DNA of 64,000 nt from Paraclostridium sordellii. Its GTDB lineage: Bacteria > Bacillota > Clostridia > Peptostreptococcales > Peptostreptococcaceae. The notes beneath the pieces were generated by a model. The model made no database searches and was not told the origin of the DNA. It worked only from the letters and a program-made list of their open reading frames with translations. The DNA lies in the NCBI RefSeq assembly GCF_000953675.1, contig NZ_LN679998.1, positions 68,127 through 132,126 of the forward strand. Direction: 5' to 3'. The position numbers were made by a program, and so were the translations under genes. Positions 46,676 through 54,436 of this stretch are shown piece after piece (within the stretch, counting starts at the first letter, position 1; every line of letters starts with the position of its first letter).

Positions 46676-46688
46676 AGAGGGTGTTTAA

Positions 46689-47681
46689 ATGAAAAAGATA
46701 TTATCGGTGCTAATGGTAATTATGCTAGGTATTGGTATGACAGCATGTAGTACTAAAAAACCTGTAGCAGTTGTAAATGGAGTTGAAATTTCTGCAGATG
46801 ACTTTAAAAAGACTGTAGCAACTTATAAAGAATCTATTACAAAAATGTATGGTAAAGATCTATGGGATCAAGAAATAAAAAAAGGTGTAAAATACAAAGA
46901 TGAAATGAAAAAAGCTATTTTACAGCAAATGATACAAGAACAAGTAATATATCAACAAGCTAAAAAAGAAAAGTTAGAAGCAAAGCCAGAAGAAGTAGAT
47001 AAGCAATTTAAACAATTAAAGGAAAGCATGAAGAAGGATAAAAACTATGAAAAGTTCCTTAAAGACAATGGAATAGATGATGCTTTCTTAAAAGCTCAGT
47101 TAACTAAAGATATAACTATACAAAACTTTAAAAATAATTTCGATAAAAATACTAAAATAACTGAAGAAGAAATGAAAAAATATTATGACGAGCATAAAAA
47201 AACTTATGTGGATGATGAAGTAAGAGCATCTCATATACTAATATCAACAGTAGATCCAAAGACAAAGAAACCTGTTTCAGATGATAAGAAAAAAGAAGCT
47301 AAGAAAAAAGCTGAACAAGTTTATGAAAAGGTTAAATCAGGACAAGATTTTGCTAAATTAGCTAAAGAGTACTCAGATGATGGATCAGCATCTAATGGAG
47401 GGGATTTAGGGTTCTTCTCTAAAGGACAAATGGTTCCTGAATTTGAAAAAGCTGCATTTGGCATGGATAAAGATCAAGTATCAAATATAGTTGAAACTCA
47501 ATTTGGATACCATATAATAAAAGTAACTGATAAAAAACACAAAGAGTATACTTTTGATGAAGTTAAAGATAATATAAAACAAAATTTATTATATGAAAAA
47601 TATAAACAAGAAGTTAAGAAATTAACTGATAAAGCTAAAATAGAGACTAATGAAAAAGAAGCTTTAAAAATAAATGTGTAA
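46689..47681 (+). CDS. prsA: Foldase lipoprotein PrsA (parvulin-type isomerase)
   Basis: The protein has 330 aa. A lipoprotein signal ends at GMTAC with Cys20. A SurA-like chaperone part (about 25-170) precedes a parvulin domain (about 174-277: [34 protein letters not shown]). A Lys-rich tail follows. It helps exported proteins fold on the outside of the membrane. It starts 13 bases after mfd, so it is probably cotranscribed, and ends with a strong terminator. Confidence 0.93.
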   Translation: MKKILSVLMVIMLGIGMTACSTKKPVAVVNGVEISADDFKKTVATYKESITKMYGKDLWDQEIKKGVKYKDEMKKAILQQMIQEQVIYQQAKKEKLEAKPEEVDKQFKQLKESMKKDKNYEKFLKDNGIDDAFLKAQLTKDITIQNFKNNFDKNTKITEEEMKKYYDEHKKTYVDDEVRASHILISTVDPKTKKPVSDDKKKEAKKKAEQVYEKVKSGQDFAKLAKEYSDDGSASNGGDLGFFSKGQMVPEFEKAAFGMDKDQVSNIVETQFGYHIIKVTDKKHKEYTFDEVKDNIKQNLLYEKYKQEVKKLTDKAKIETNEKEALKINV

Positions 47682-47682
47682 A

Positions 47683-47718
47683 AAAAAACCTATACCACTG
47701 GAATGGTATAGGTTTTTT
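47683..47718 (+). terminator. prsA terminator
   Basis: The 15-bp stem AAAAAACCTATACCA/TGGTATAGGTTTTTT has a 6-base loop and a T-run. Confidence 0.9.
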
Positions 47719-47781
47719 GTATATTTTTCTTATGACTGGTAAAAATAAACTCAAAGCTACTAATGGAGGTATCGATTGCAT

Positions 47782-48321
47782 ATGAGAGCTACAGGAATAG
47801 TTAGAAGAATAGATGATCTTGGAAGAGTTGTTATCCCAAAGGAAATAAGAAAAACTCTAAGAATTAGAGAAGGGGATCCTCTAGAGATCTTCACAGCAAA
47901 AGATGGTGAAGTTATATTAAAAAAATATTCACCAATAGGAGAATTAAATGAGTTTTCCCAAGAGTATGCAGAAACACTAGGAGAAACATTAGGTCATGGA
48001 GTTGCAGTTACAGATTTAGATTCTATAATAGCTGTATCAAAGTTACCTAAGAAAGATTACAAAGAAAAAAGTATAAGTAAAGAATTAGAAGAACTTATAG
48101 AAAATAGAGCATGTCATCATGTTAAAGACAATAAATTAATTGCTTTATACAAAGATGACTCTATGGACTATAAAACTCAAATAATAATGCCTATAATTAG
48201 TTCATCAGGTGATTGCATAGGTTCTATATGCTTAGTATCTAAAAATGCAGCAGGGCTTAATGAGAGTGATGAGAAGCTATTGAAAGTAGCAGCTAATTTT
48301 TTAGGAAAACAAGTTCAGTAA
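47782..48321 (+). CDS. spoVT: Stage V sporulation regulator SpoVT
   Basis: The protein has 179 aa: an AbrB-type swapped-hairpin DNA-binding N-terminus (about 1-50: TGIVRRIDDLGRVVIPKEIR) and a GAF-like C-terminal domain. SpoVT tunes late forespore gene expression in Bacillus. The start is ambiguous: ATG 47782 gives the usual MRATG end but is 11 bases after GGAGGT, while TTG 47776 (MHMRATG) has ideal spacing. I keep the ATG by family comparison. Monocistronic, with terminators on both sides. Confidence 0.93.
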   Translation: MRATGIVRRIDDLGRVVIPKEIRKTLRIREGDPLEIFTAKDGEVILKKYSPIGELNEFSQEYAETLGETLGHGVAVTDLDSIIAVSKLPKKDYKEKSISKELEELIENRACHHVKDNKLIALYKDDSMDYKTQIIMPIISSSGDCIGSICLVSKNAAGLNESDEKLLKVAANFLGKQVQ

Positions 48322-48324
48322 TAT

Positions 48325-48357
48325 TTGAAAAGACCCTTATTTTTAGGGTCTTTTCAA
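48325..48357 (+). terminator. spoVT terminator
   Basis: TTGAAAAGACCCT/AGGGTCTTTTCAA, 7-base loop. T's lie within the right arm instead of after it. Confidence 0.7.
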
Positions 48358-48439
48358 GTTTGTATGGGAATATATTGAATCCATAATAGCATATATGTTA
48401 TATTAGAGTTTGTTATATACAAAATTATGGAGGGTATTT

Positions 48440-50065
48440 ATGAGTAATACTAGGGGAAGAGATTCTTTTCTAAAAGGAGCTTTAATACTTGGCTTAGCAG
48501 GGATAATTGTCAAGATAATAGGAGCATTTTTTAGGATTCCTCTTGGAAATTTAATTGGTGCAGAAGGTATGGGGTATTATCAAGCTGCATATCCTGTATA
48601 CACACTATTTTTAACTCTAGCTACAGCAGGCTTTCCAACAGCACTAGCAAAATTAGTTTCTGAAAAGATGGCTATAGGTGATTACAGAGGCGCTCATAAG
48701 GTATTTAAGGTATCATATACGGTACTCGCAATCACTGGATTTGTTGCATTTTGTATATTTTTCTTTGGAGCTGATTTTATAGTAAACGACATAATGAAAA
48801 ATCCTGGAGCTAAACTTGCTATGTTAGCAATTTCACCAGCACTTTTATTTGTACCGATTATGTCAGCGTATAGAGGATATTTTCAAGGAAGAAGAGAGAT
48901 GGGCCATATAGCTATTTCTCAGATAAGTGAGCAATTATTTAGAGTTGTATTAGGAATAACTCTTGCATATCTTCTTATGAGTAGTGTAGGTCCTAATCCA
49001 GGGCCAGAACAAGGAGCAGCAGGAGCTATAATGGGAGCGACTATAGGTGCTATAGCCTCGATTATATACCTAATAATTGCATATTTATTAAAACTAAAAA
49101 TAATAAGAAGAGAAATCAAAATTAGTAAAAAACTAAGAGAAGAAAGTATAGTTAAAGTATTAGAAAAACTACTGGTTGTAGCAATTCCTATAACAATTGG
49201 AGCATCAGTTATGCCTTTGGTTAATATGATAGACAATGTTATAGTTATTAGAAGATTAGTAGAAGCAGGTTTTTCTCAAACTCAAGCTAATATAATGTTT
49301 GGTCAATTAACTGGAATGGCCATGGCTATTGTAAATTTACCAGCCGTTATAACTGTTGCAATGAGTATGAGTTTAGTTCCAACTATATCACAAGCATATG
49401 CTTTAGGAAATAGATTTAAGGTTATAAAAGAGACCAAAAGCGCTATAAAAATAACACTGATGATTGTATTACCAGCTGCATTTGGTATGGCATCTTTAGC
49501 TCATCCAATAATGAAACTTTTATACCCATCACAACCTTCATCAGTAGGAACAATATTATTAGTTCTTACACCTTGTGTTGTATTCTTAGGTTTAATACAA
49601 AGCTTAAATGGAATATTACAAGGTATGGGAAAGCCTATGATTCCTGTAATATGCTTAGCTATAGGCATGATATTTAAAGTTGTGATAAGCTATACGTTAA
49701 CAGCTATACCTCAAATTAACGTTATAGGTTCAGCTTTAGGAACAGTAACTGCATACTTTGTAGCTGCTATACTTGAATTAATATACATAAAAAAGGCTAT
49801 AAAAATGAAATTATCAATAAAACAATTTGTTATAGTGCCTTTAGTTATAGTTAACATAATGTTTTTATCAGTTAAGTTGAGTTTTGGATTAACGATAGAA
49901 GCATTAGGAAATAATTTATCTACCGTAATATCTATATGTGTAGGAGGTGTTATATACTTAATAGCAACTCTCGCTTTAGGTGGTATAGACAAAGAAGAAC
50001 TGCTGAATATACCTAAAGGTGATAAATTATATAAGGTTCTTAGAAATTTAAAACTTATGAAGTAA
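48440..50065 (+). CDS. spoVB: Stage V sporulation protein B-like polysaccharide flippase
   Basis: The protein has 541 aa from ATG 48440 (GGAGGG upstream). It has about 14 hydrophobic helices of the MOP/PST superfamily, with GRDSFLKGALILGLAGIIVKIIG at the start. The position before yabN/mazG matches Bacillus YabM, a SpoVB relative. Such proteins move lipid-linked wall or polysaccharide precursors. It may serve the spore cortex or the vegetative wall; I cannot separate SpoVB from YabM/MurJ-like roles by eye. Confidence 0.82.
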   Translation: MSNTRGRDSFLKGALILGLAGIIVKIIGAFFRIPLGNLIGAEGMGYYQAAYPVYTLFLTLATAGFPTALAKLVSEKMAIGDYRGAHKVFKVSYTVLAITGFVAFCIFFFGADFIVNDIMKNPGAKLAMLAISPALLFVPIMSAYRGYFQGRREMGHIAISQISEQLFRVVLGITLAYLLMSSVGPNPGPEQGAAGAIMGATIGAIASIIYLIIAYLLKLKIIRREIKISKKLREESIVKVLEKLLVVAIPITIGASVMPLVNMIDNVIVIRRLVEAGFSQTQANIMFGQLTGMAMAIVNLPAVITVAMSMSLVPTISQAYALGNRFKVIKETKSAIKITLMIVLPAAFGMASLAHPIMKLLYPSQPSSVGTILLVLTPCVVFLGLIQSLNGILQGMGKPMIPVICLAIGMIFKVVISYTLTAIPQINVIGSALGTVTAYFVAAILELIYIKKAIKMKLSIKQFVIVPLVIVNIMFLSVKLSFGLTIEALGNNLSTVISICVGGVIYLIATLALGGIDKEELLNIPKGDKLYKVLRNLKLMK

Positions 50066-50086
50066 TATATGCATATAAATGTGTAA

Positions 50087-50125
50087 ATAAAGGAAATACT
50101 TATATAAGTGATTTCCTTTATTTTT
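50087..50125 (+). terminator. Terminator after the flippase gene
   Basis: An imperfect hairpin with arms AAAGGAAAT and ATTTCCTTT and an inner ACTTATATAAGT stem, followed by ATTTTTA. Confidence 0.65.
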
Positions 50126-50145
50126 ACACAAGAAGGAGCTTTTAT

Positions 50146-51594
50146 ATGGGAAAAATAACAATAGTAGGTCTTGGACCAGGTGAATACTCTTTAATAAGTC
50201 AGGGTGCTTTAGAGATCTTAAGAAATAATGATAGAATATTTTTAAGAACAGAAAAACATCCTATAATGGACAAGCTAAAAAATGAAATAAAATATAAATC
50301 TTTAGACAATTTTTATAATGAAGATGAAGATTTTGATAATGTCTATAATAATATTTCTAATTTTATAATTGAAGAATCAAAAAATGGAGATCTAGTATAT
50401 GTAGTTCCAGGCCATCCTAGAGTTGCAGAAAAGACTGTAAGTATTATTAGTGACATTGCTAGTAAAAAAGGCATAGAAGTGGAAATAATAGCTTCTATGA
50501 GCTTTGTAGATGCTATGTTTAACTATTTAGGTCTAGATCCTTCTGTAGGATTTAAATTAGTTGATGCTTTTGAAATAGAAAATAGCTATATAGATACAAA
50601 TACAAGTATGATAATAACTCAAATTTATGATAGATTTATTGCATCTAATGTCAAATTAGCATTAATGGAATGTTATGATGATGAACAAGAAATATGCATA
50701 GTAAGAGCTGCAGGAGTAAAAAATTTAGAAAGTAAAAAATACGTAAAACTTTATGAATTGGATCGAAATGAAAATGATTTTGATTATTTAACTAGTTTAT
50801 ATATACCAAAATCTGAAAAAACTATGTATAATACAGTAAAAGACCTTGAAAATATAGTTGAAAATTTAAGAGGTGAAAATGGTTGTGAATGGGATAAAAA
50901 ACAAACCCATGAATCTCTTAAAGAGTATATAATAGAAGAAGCTTATGAATTAGCCAACGCTATAGATAATGATGATATAGACGAAATGATAGAAGAATTA
51001 GGTGATATACTTCTTCATGTTGTATTCCACTCTCAAATAGGAAAAGAAGAAGGCTATTTTGATCTTAAAGAAGTCGTACAATCTATATGTGAAAAATTAA
51101 TTTATAGACATCCTCATGTATTTAAAAATGAAAAAGTGGATATGAATACATATGACAAGACTTGGGAAACTTTAAAAAAAGAGGAAAAAGGAGAATCAAC
51201 TATAACTGAAGGGTTAAAAAGAATACCTAAAAATTTACCGGCACTTACAAAAGCCAAAAAAGTGCAATATAAGGCATCTTTGGTAGGGTTTGACTGGGAT
51301 AATATAGAAGAGGTATTTAAAAAAATTGTAGAAGAATACAAAGAATTACTTGACGAACACAAACAAGGAAATATAAAATACATAAAGGAAGAACTAGGAG
51401 ATTTATTGTTCTCTATAGTTAACCTTACTAGGTTTTTAGATATAAATCCTGAAGAAGCATTGAATTTATCTACTGAAAAATTTATAAAAAGATTTGAATT
51501 TATAGAAAATACAGCTATAAGTTTAAATAAAGATTTAGAAAGTATGACATTAGAAGAAATGGATGATTTATGGAACGAATCTAAAAATAAATAG
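50146..51594 (+). CDS. mazG: YabN/MazG: tetrapyrrole-methylase domain fused to NTP pyrophosphohydrolase
   Basis: The protein has 482 aa. The N-terminal part (about 1-215) has the tetrapyrrole methylase fold (IVGLGPGEYSLIS, then VVPGHPRVAEKT). Two MazG domains follow (about 235-335 and 375-470), each with an acidic metal motif: EEAYEL...DEMIEELGDILLH and EEYKEL...EELGDLLFS. MazG splits non-canonical and other NTPs to NMP and pyrophosphate. The fusion is the usual Firmicute YabN form. It heads the block hup-rqcP-yabP-yabQ-divIC. Confidence 0.92.
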   Translation: MGKITIVGLGPGEYSLISQGALEILRNNDRIFLRTEKHPIMDKLKNEIKYKSLDNFYNEDEDFDNVYNNISNFIIEESKNGDLVYVVPGHPRVAEKTVSIISDIASKKGIEVEIIASMSFVDAMFNYLGLDPSVGFKLVDAFEIENSYIDTNTSMIITQIYDRFIASNVKLALMECYDDEQEICIVRAAGVKNLESKKYVKLYELDRNENDFDYLTSLYIPKSEKTMYNTVKDLENIVENLRGENGCEWDKKQTHESLKEYIIEEAYELANAIDNDDIDEMIEELGDILLHVVFHSQIGKEEGYFDLKEVVQSICEKLIYRHPHVFKNEKVDMNTYDKTWETLKKEEKGESTITEGLKRIPKNLPALTKAKKVQYKASLVGFDWDNIEEVFKKIVEEYKELLDEHKQGNIKYIKEELGDLLFSIVNLTRFLDINPEEALNLSTEKFIKRFEFIENTAISLNKDLESMTLEEMDDLWNESKNK

Positions 51595-51621
51595 TAAATA
51601 AAAGGTATTTTGTTAAAAATC

Positions 51622-51659
51622 TAGAATTTTATTTAATATCTAGTATAAAATTCTATAAT
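51622..51659 (+). promoter_or_regulatory. Probable hup promoter region with inverted repeat
   Basis: TAGAATTTTAT (51622-51632) and ATAAAATTCTA (51645-51655) form an 11-bp inverted repeat. The right arm runs into TATAAT (51654-51659), a good -10. No clear -35 is at the right distance. This could be an operator or just an AT-rich hairpin. Confidence 0.4.
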
Positions 51660-51683
51660 ATAAACTTTTAGGAGGTAAGAACC

Positions 51684-51962
51684 GTGAACAAAGCTGAATT
51701 AGTAGCAAAAATGGCAGAAAAAAGTGAATTAACAAAGAAAGAAGCAGAATTAGCATTAAATGCATTTATGAAATCTGTTGAAGAAGCATTAGTTGAAGGT
51801 GAAAAAGTTCAATTAGTAGGATTTGGAACTTTCGAAACTAGAGAAAGAGCAGCAAGACAAGGAAGAAACCCAAGAAACCCAGAAGAAGTTATAGATATAC
51901 CAGCTTCAAAAGCACCAGTATTTAAAGCTGGAAAGGGATTAAAAGATATAATAAATGGATAA
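51684..51962 (+). CDS. hup: HU family DNA-binding protein
   Basis: The protein has 92 aa, start GTG 51684 after AGGAGGT. It is a small nucleoid protein that bends DNA as a dimer. The signature [21 protein letters not shown] (within 46-67) and the C-terminal [10 protein letters not shown] are typical of HU. Codon use looks adapted to high expression. In Bacillus a similar cluster lacks hup here, but many clostridia carry it next to mazG. Confidence 0.96.
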   Translation: MNKAELVAKMAEKSELTKKEAELALNAFMKSVEEALVEGEKVQLVGFGTFETRERAARQGRNPRNPEEVIDIPASKAPVFKAGKGLKDIING

Positions 51963-51976
51963 TTTTATTTATATTT

Positions 51977-52003
51977 AAAAGTGTGGATATTCCACACTTT
52001 TTC
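51977..52003 (+). terminator. hup terminator
   Basis: AAAAGTGTGGA/TCCACACTTTT with a TAT loop, then T's. rqcP starts 20 bases on. Confidence 0.85.
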
Positions 52004-52022
52004 TGTATAAGGAGGATTAAAT

Positions 52023-52265
52023 ATGAGATTAGATAAATTTTTAAAAGTTTCTAGAATTATAAAAAGAAGAACTGTTGCGAAAGAAGCTTGCGACAAAGGT
52101 ATAGTAACTATAAATGGAAAGGTTGCTAAATCATCTTCAGAAGTTAATGTAGGAGATTTACTTGAAATACAGTTCGGTGAAAAATTAATGAAATTTGAAA
52201 TAAAAGAAATAAAAGAACATGTTTTAAAAAATGATGCCAAAGAAATGTTTGAGATAATAGAATAA
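52023..52265 (+). CDS. rqcP: S4-domain ribosome quality-control protein RqcP
   Basis: The protein has 80 aa, almost all an S4 RNA-binding domain (MRLDKFLKVSRIIKRRTVAKEACD). It matches Bacillus YabO, now called RqcP, which with RqcH adds alanine tails on stalled 50S subunits; it is also annotated as Hsp15-like. AAGGAGG precedes the ATG. The order with yabP, yabQ and divIC is the Bacillus order. Confidence 0.9.
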   Translation: MRLDKFLKVSRIIKRRTVAKEACDKGIVTINGKVAKSSSEVNVGDLLEIQFGEKLMKFEIKEIKEHVLKNDAKEMFEIIE

Positions 52266-52325
52266 ATTTAAAATATCCTTCGTATATTTATATTAGATTA
52301 TAAAAATTGAATATGGAGGGATATT

Positions 52326-52580
52326 ATGGAACATAGTATAGGCTTAAAAGATAGATCTAGTTTAACTATTTCTGGAGTAGAGCATATATACTCTTTTAGT
52401 GATAAAAAGGTAGAGATAAGAACTACATGTGGAGATATGGTTGTAGATGGAGAAAATTTAGATATGAGTAAGCTCAGTATAGACGAAAAGGTTATCACCG
52501 TAACAGGAACTATAAATGGTATAGTTTATAGTAAAGCAAAAGAACCTCAAGAAAGTTTTTTCAAGAAGTTGTTTAAATAA
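52326..52580 (+). CDS. yabP: Sporulation protein YabP
   Basis: The protein has 84 aa with the YabP/YqfC-type beta-rich fold (LKDRSSLTISGVEHIYSFSDKKVEIRT). In Bacillus it is a sporulation protein of unclear mechanism. ATGGAGGGA provides the ribosome binding site. Its stop TAA shares one base with the yabQ ATG, so translation is coupled. Confidence 0.9.
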   Translation: MEHSIGLKDRSSLTISGVEHIYSFSDKKVEIRTTCGDMVVDGENLDMSKLSIDEKVITVTGTINGIVYSKAKEPQESFFKKLFK

Positions 52581-53074
52581 TGATACCATTTACTCAGGAT
52601 TTAGGAGCTTTTTTTGCAACAGCATATGGCGGGATAGCTATAGGTATATTATTTGATTTATACAGAGCATTTAAGAACAATTTTAATATATTAAAAATTT
52701 TCTCTTTATTTTATGATGTAATATTTTGGCTACTTGTTACAGGGCTTGTATTTATAACTATTAACGTTATAGAATCTTTTGACTTAAGATATTATCACTT
52801 TATTGCTCTTTTTATAGGTTTTCTTATTTATTATAATACAGTAAGTAAATTGATTTTAAGGGTACTAAATAAACTAATCAAGTCTATTATATATATAGTT
52901 AAACAAATTTTAGTAAATATAGGCAAGATTTCGGTTAATTTGTATTACGTTATAATCTACTCAATACATTTTTTATTTGATACTATATTTTATATACCTA
53001 ATTTACTGATAAGTATTTTAAAATTTTTAAAAATAAAATCCTGTAAATTAAAAAAGGTAAAAAGTAAAATATAG
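52580..53074 (+). CDS. yabQ: Spore cortex biosynthesis protein YabQ
   Basis: The protein has 164 aa and about five hydrophobic helices, a membrane protein needed for cortex formation in Bacillus. The start FTQDLGAFFATAYGGIAIGILFDLYR matches the family. A basic C-terminus (KLKKVKSKI) probably faces the cytoplasm. One-base overlap with yabP; divIC follows 10 bases later. Confidence 0.9.
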   Translation: MIPFTQDLGAFFATAYGGIAIGILFDLYRAFKNNFNILKIFSLFYDVIFWLLVTGLVFITINVIESFDLRYYHFIALFIGFLIYYNTVSKLILRVLNKLIKSIIYIVKQILVNIGKISVNLYYVIIYSIHFLFDTIFYIPNLLISILKFLKIKSCKLKKVKSKI

Positions 53075-53084
53075 GGGGGAGATT

Positions 53085-53384
53085 ATGAACAAAAGAAAAA
53101 AATTTCTAGGACAATATGTGGTAGTAAGTTCATTTTTACTTGTTTTATTATTATCACTTGTAGGTGGATTTGCAACTCAAATTGTAAAAACAATTCAATA
53201 TAATAAAGAAATAGCTCAACTAAAAAGTAATATAAAAAACGTTGATAAAGAAATAAAAGATTTAAAAAAGGATAAGCAAAGATTAGATAATGATAAATAC
53301 ATAGAAGATATTGCTAGAGAACGATTAAAAATGGTAAAATCAAATGAAATAATATATATAGATATAAATAAGGGAAGTAAATAA
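53085..53384 (+). CDS. divIC: Septum formation initiator DivIC
   Basis: The protein has 99 aa and belongs to the FtsB/DivIC family. A short cytoplasmic end, one helix (about 12-33), a coiled coil (36-70) and the conserved YIEDIARERLKMVKSNE segment (72-88) are visible. It acts with FtsL and DivIB at the division septum. AGGGGGGAG precedes the ATG. Confidence 0.92.
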   Translation: MNKRKKFLGQYVVVSSFLLVLLLSLVGGFATQIVKTIQYNKEIAQLKSNIKNVDKEIKDLKKDKQRLDNDKYIEDIARERLKMVKSNEIIYIDINKGSK

Positions 53385-53398
53385 TACTTCCCTTATTT
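53366..53398 (+). terminator. Hairpin spanning the divIC stop
   Basis: The 14-bp stem 53366-53379 / 53385-53398 carries most of the stop TAA (53382-53384) in its loop. It ends in TTATTTAT, so it is a moderate terminator. Confidence 0.55.
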
Positions 53399-53423
53399 AT
53401 ATCTGTATTAGGAGGTTTAGCAA

Positions 53424-54344
53424 ATGAAAATAGGAGCAATAGACATAGGTACTAATTCGATGAGGTTATTAGTTGCTGACTATATAAATGGGCAATTATA
53501 CAATAGAGAGAAGTTTGTAAATACGACTAGAATAGGTCAAGATGTTGATAGTGAAGGGTATATTAGTGAAGAAGCTATAAAAAGAAATATAGAAGCTTTA
53601 AAAGAGTTTTCTAAGCTAGCATATGATAAAGGCTGCAAATATATATTTTGTGTAGGTACATCAGCCTTAAGAGATAGTAAAAATGGATTAGAATTTGTTA
53701 AATTGGCTAAAATTGAAACAGGAGTAGATGTTGAGATAATAACAGGAGAATTAGAATCAGAATTAGGGTTTAGGGGCGTATTACAAGGATTAGAAGAAAA
53801 GGAAGATACATTGGTTATCGATATAGGTGGAGGATCGACTGAATTCATCTTAGGAGGACTAAATGGAATTGAATTTTGTAAGAGTGAGAATGTAGGAGCT
53901 TTAAGAATGACAGAAAAGTTTTTAACTAAAGATCCTATTGATGAAGAAGAATTTAAGCTTATGTATGAGTTTATAAGTCAAACTATAGATAATACTATAA
54001 ATACATTAAAAGAAAAAAATATAAAGTCTATAGTAGGAATAGGTGGAACTATAACATCTGTATCTGCCATAAATCAAAAATTAGAGGTTTATTCTATGCA
54101 AAAGATACATTCTAGTAAAATAAGCAAAAAAGAATTAGATATTATTTTACAAAATCTAAAAAACATGACATTAAATGATAAAAAAAATTTAAGAGGATTA
54201 CAGCCTAAAAGAGCGGATATTATAACAGCTGGTGTAACAATATTAAATATAGTAATGAAAAAATTAGAAAAAGAAAAGATTATAGTAAGTGAGTATGATA
54301 ATTTAGAGGGCTTATTATGTCAAAAGGCAAAAAAAATGTCTTAA
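53424..54344 (+). CDS. ppx: Exopolyphosphatase / pppGpp phosphohydrolase family (Ppx/GppA)
   Basis: The protein has 306 aa with the short, two-lobed ASKHA fold (IGAIDIGTNSMRLLVADY at the start, later DIGGGSTEFILG). The short form lacks the C-terminal HD domain. It may break down polyphosphate or pppGpp; the two cannot be told apart by eye. AGGAGGT precedes the ATG. It lies between divIC and spoIIE. Confidence 0.87.
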   Translation: MKIGAIDIGTNSMRLLVADYINGQLYNREKFVNTTRIGQDVDSEGYISEEAIKRNIEALKEFSKLAYDKGCKYIFCVGTSALRDSKNGLEFVKLAKIETGVDVEIITGELESELGFRGVLQGLEEKEDTLVIDIGGGSTEFILGGLNGIEFCKSENVGALRMTEKFLTKDPIDEEEFKLMYEFISQTIDNTINTLKEKNIKSIVGIGGTITSVSAINQKLEVYSMQKIHSSKISKKELDIILQNLKNMTLNDKKNLRGLQPKRADIITAGVTILNIVMKKLEKEKIIVSEYDNLEGLLCQKAKKMS

Positions 54345-54368
54345 TATTATTAGATATCAGTTACTCAT

Positions 54369-54402
54369 TATGACAAAAAACATATCTTCCTTTTGTTACA
54401 AT
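54369..54402 (+). promoter_or_regulatory. spoIIE promoter with Spo0A-box-like site and 21-bp spacer
   Basis: ATGACA (54370-54375) and TACAAT (54397-54402) are 21 bases apart. TATGACAAA (54369-54377), over the -35, matches the reverse Spo0A box TTYGACAAA at 8 of 9 positions. Bacillus spoIIE is known for a sigma-A promoter with this long spacing that needs Spo0A~P. Confidence 0.6.
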
Positions 54403-54436
54403 TTCAATATGAAAATAACAATGGGGAGGTTTTTTT

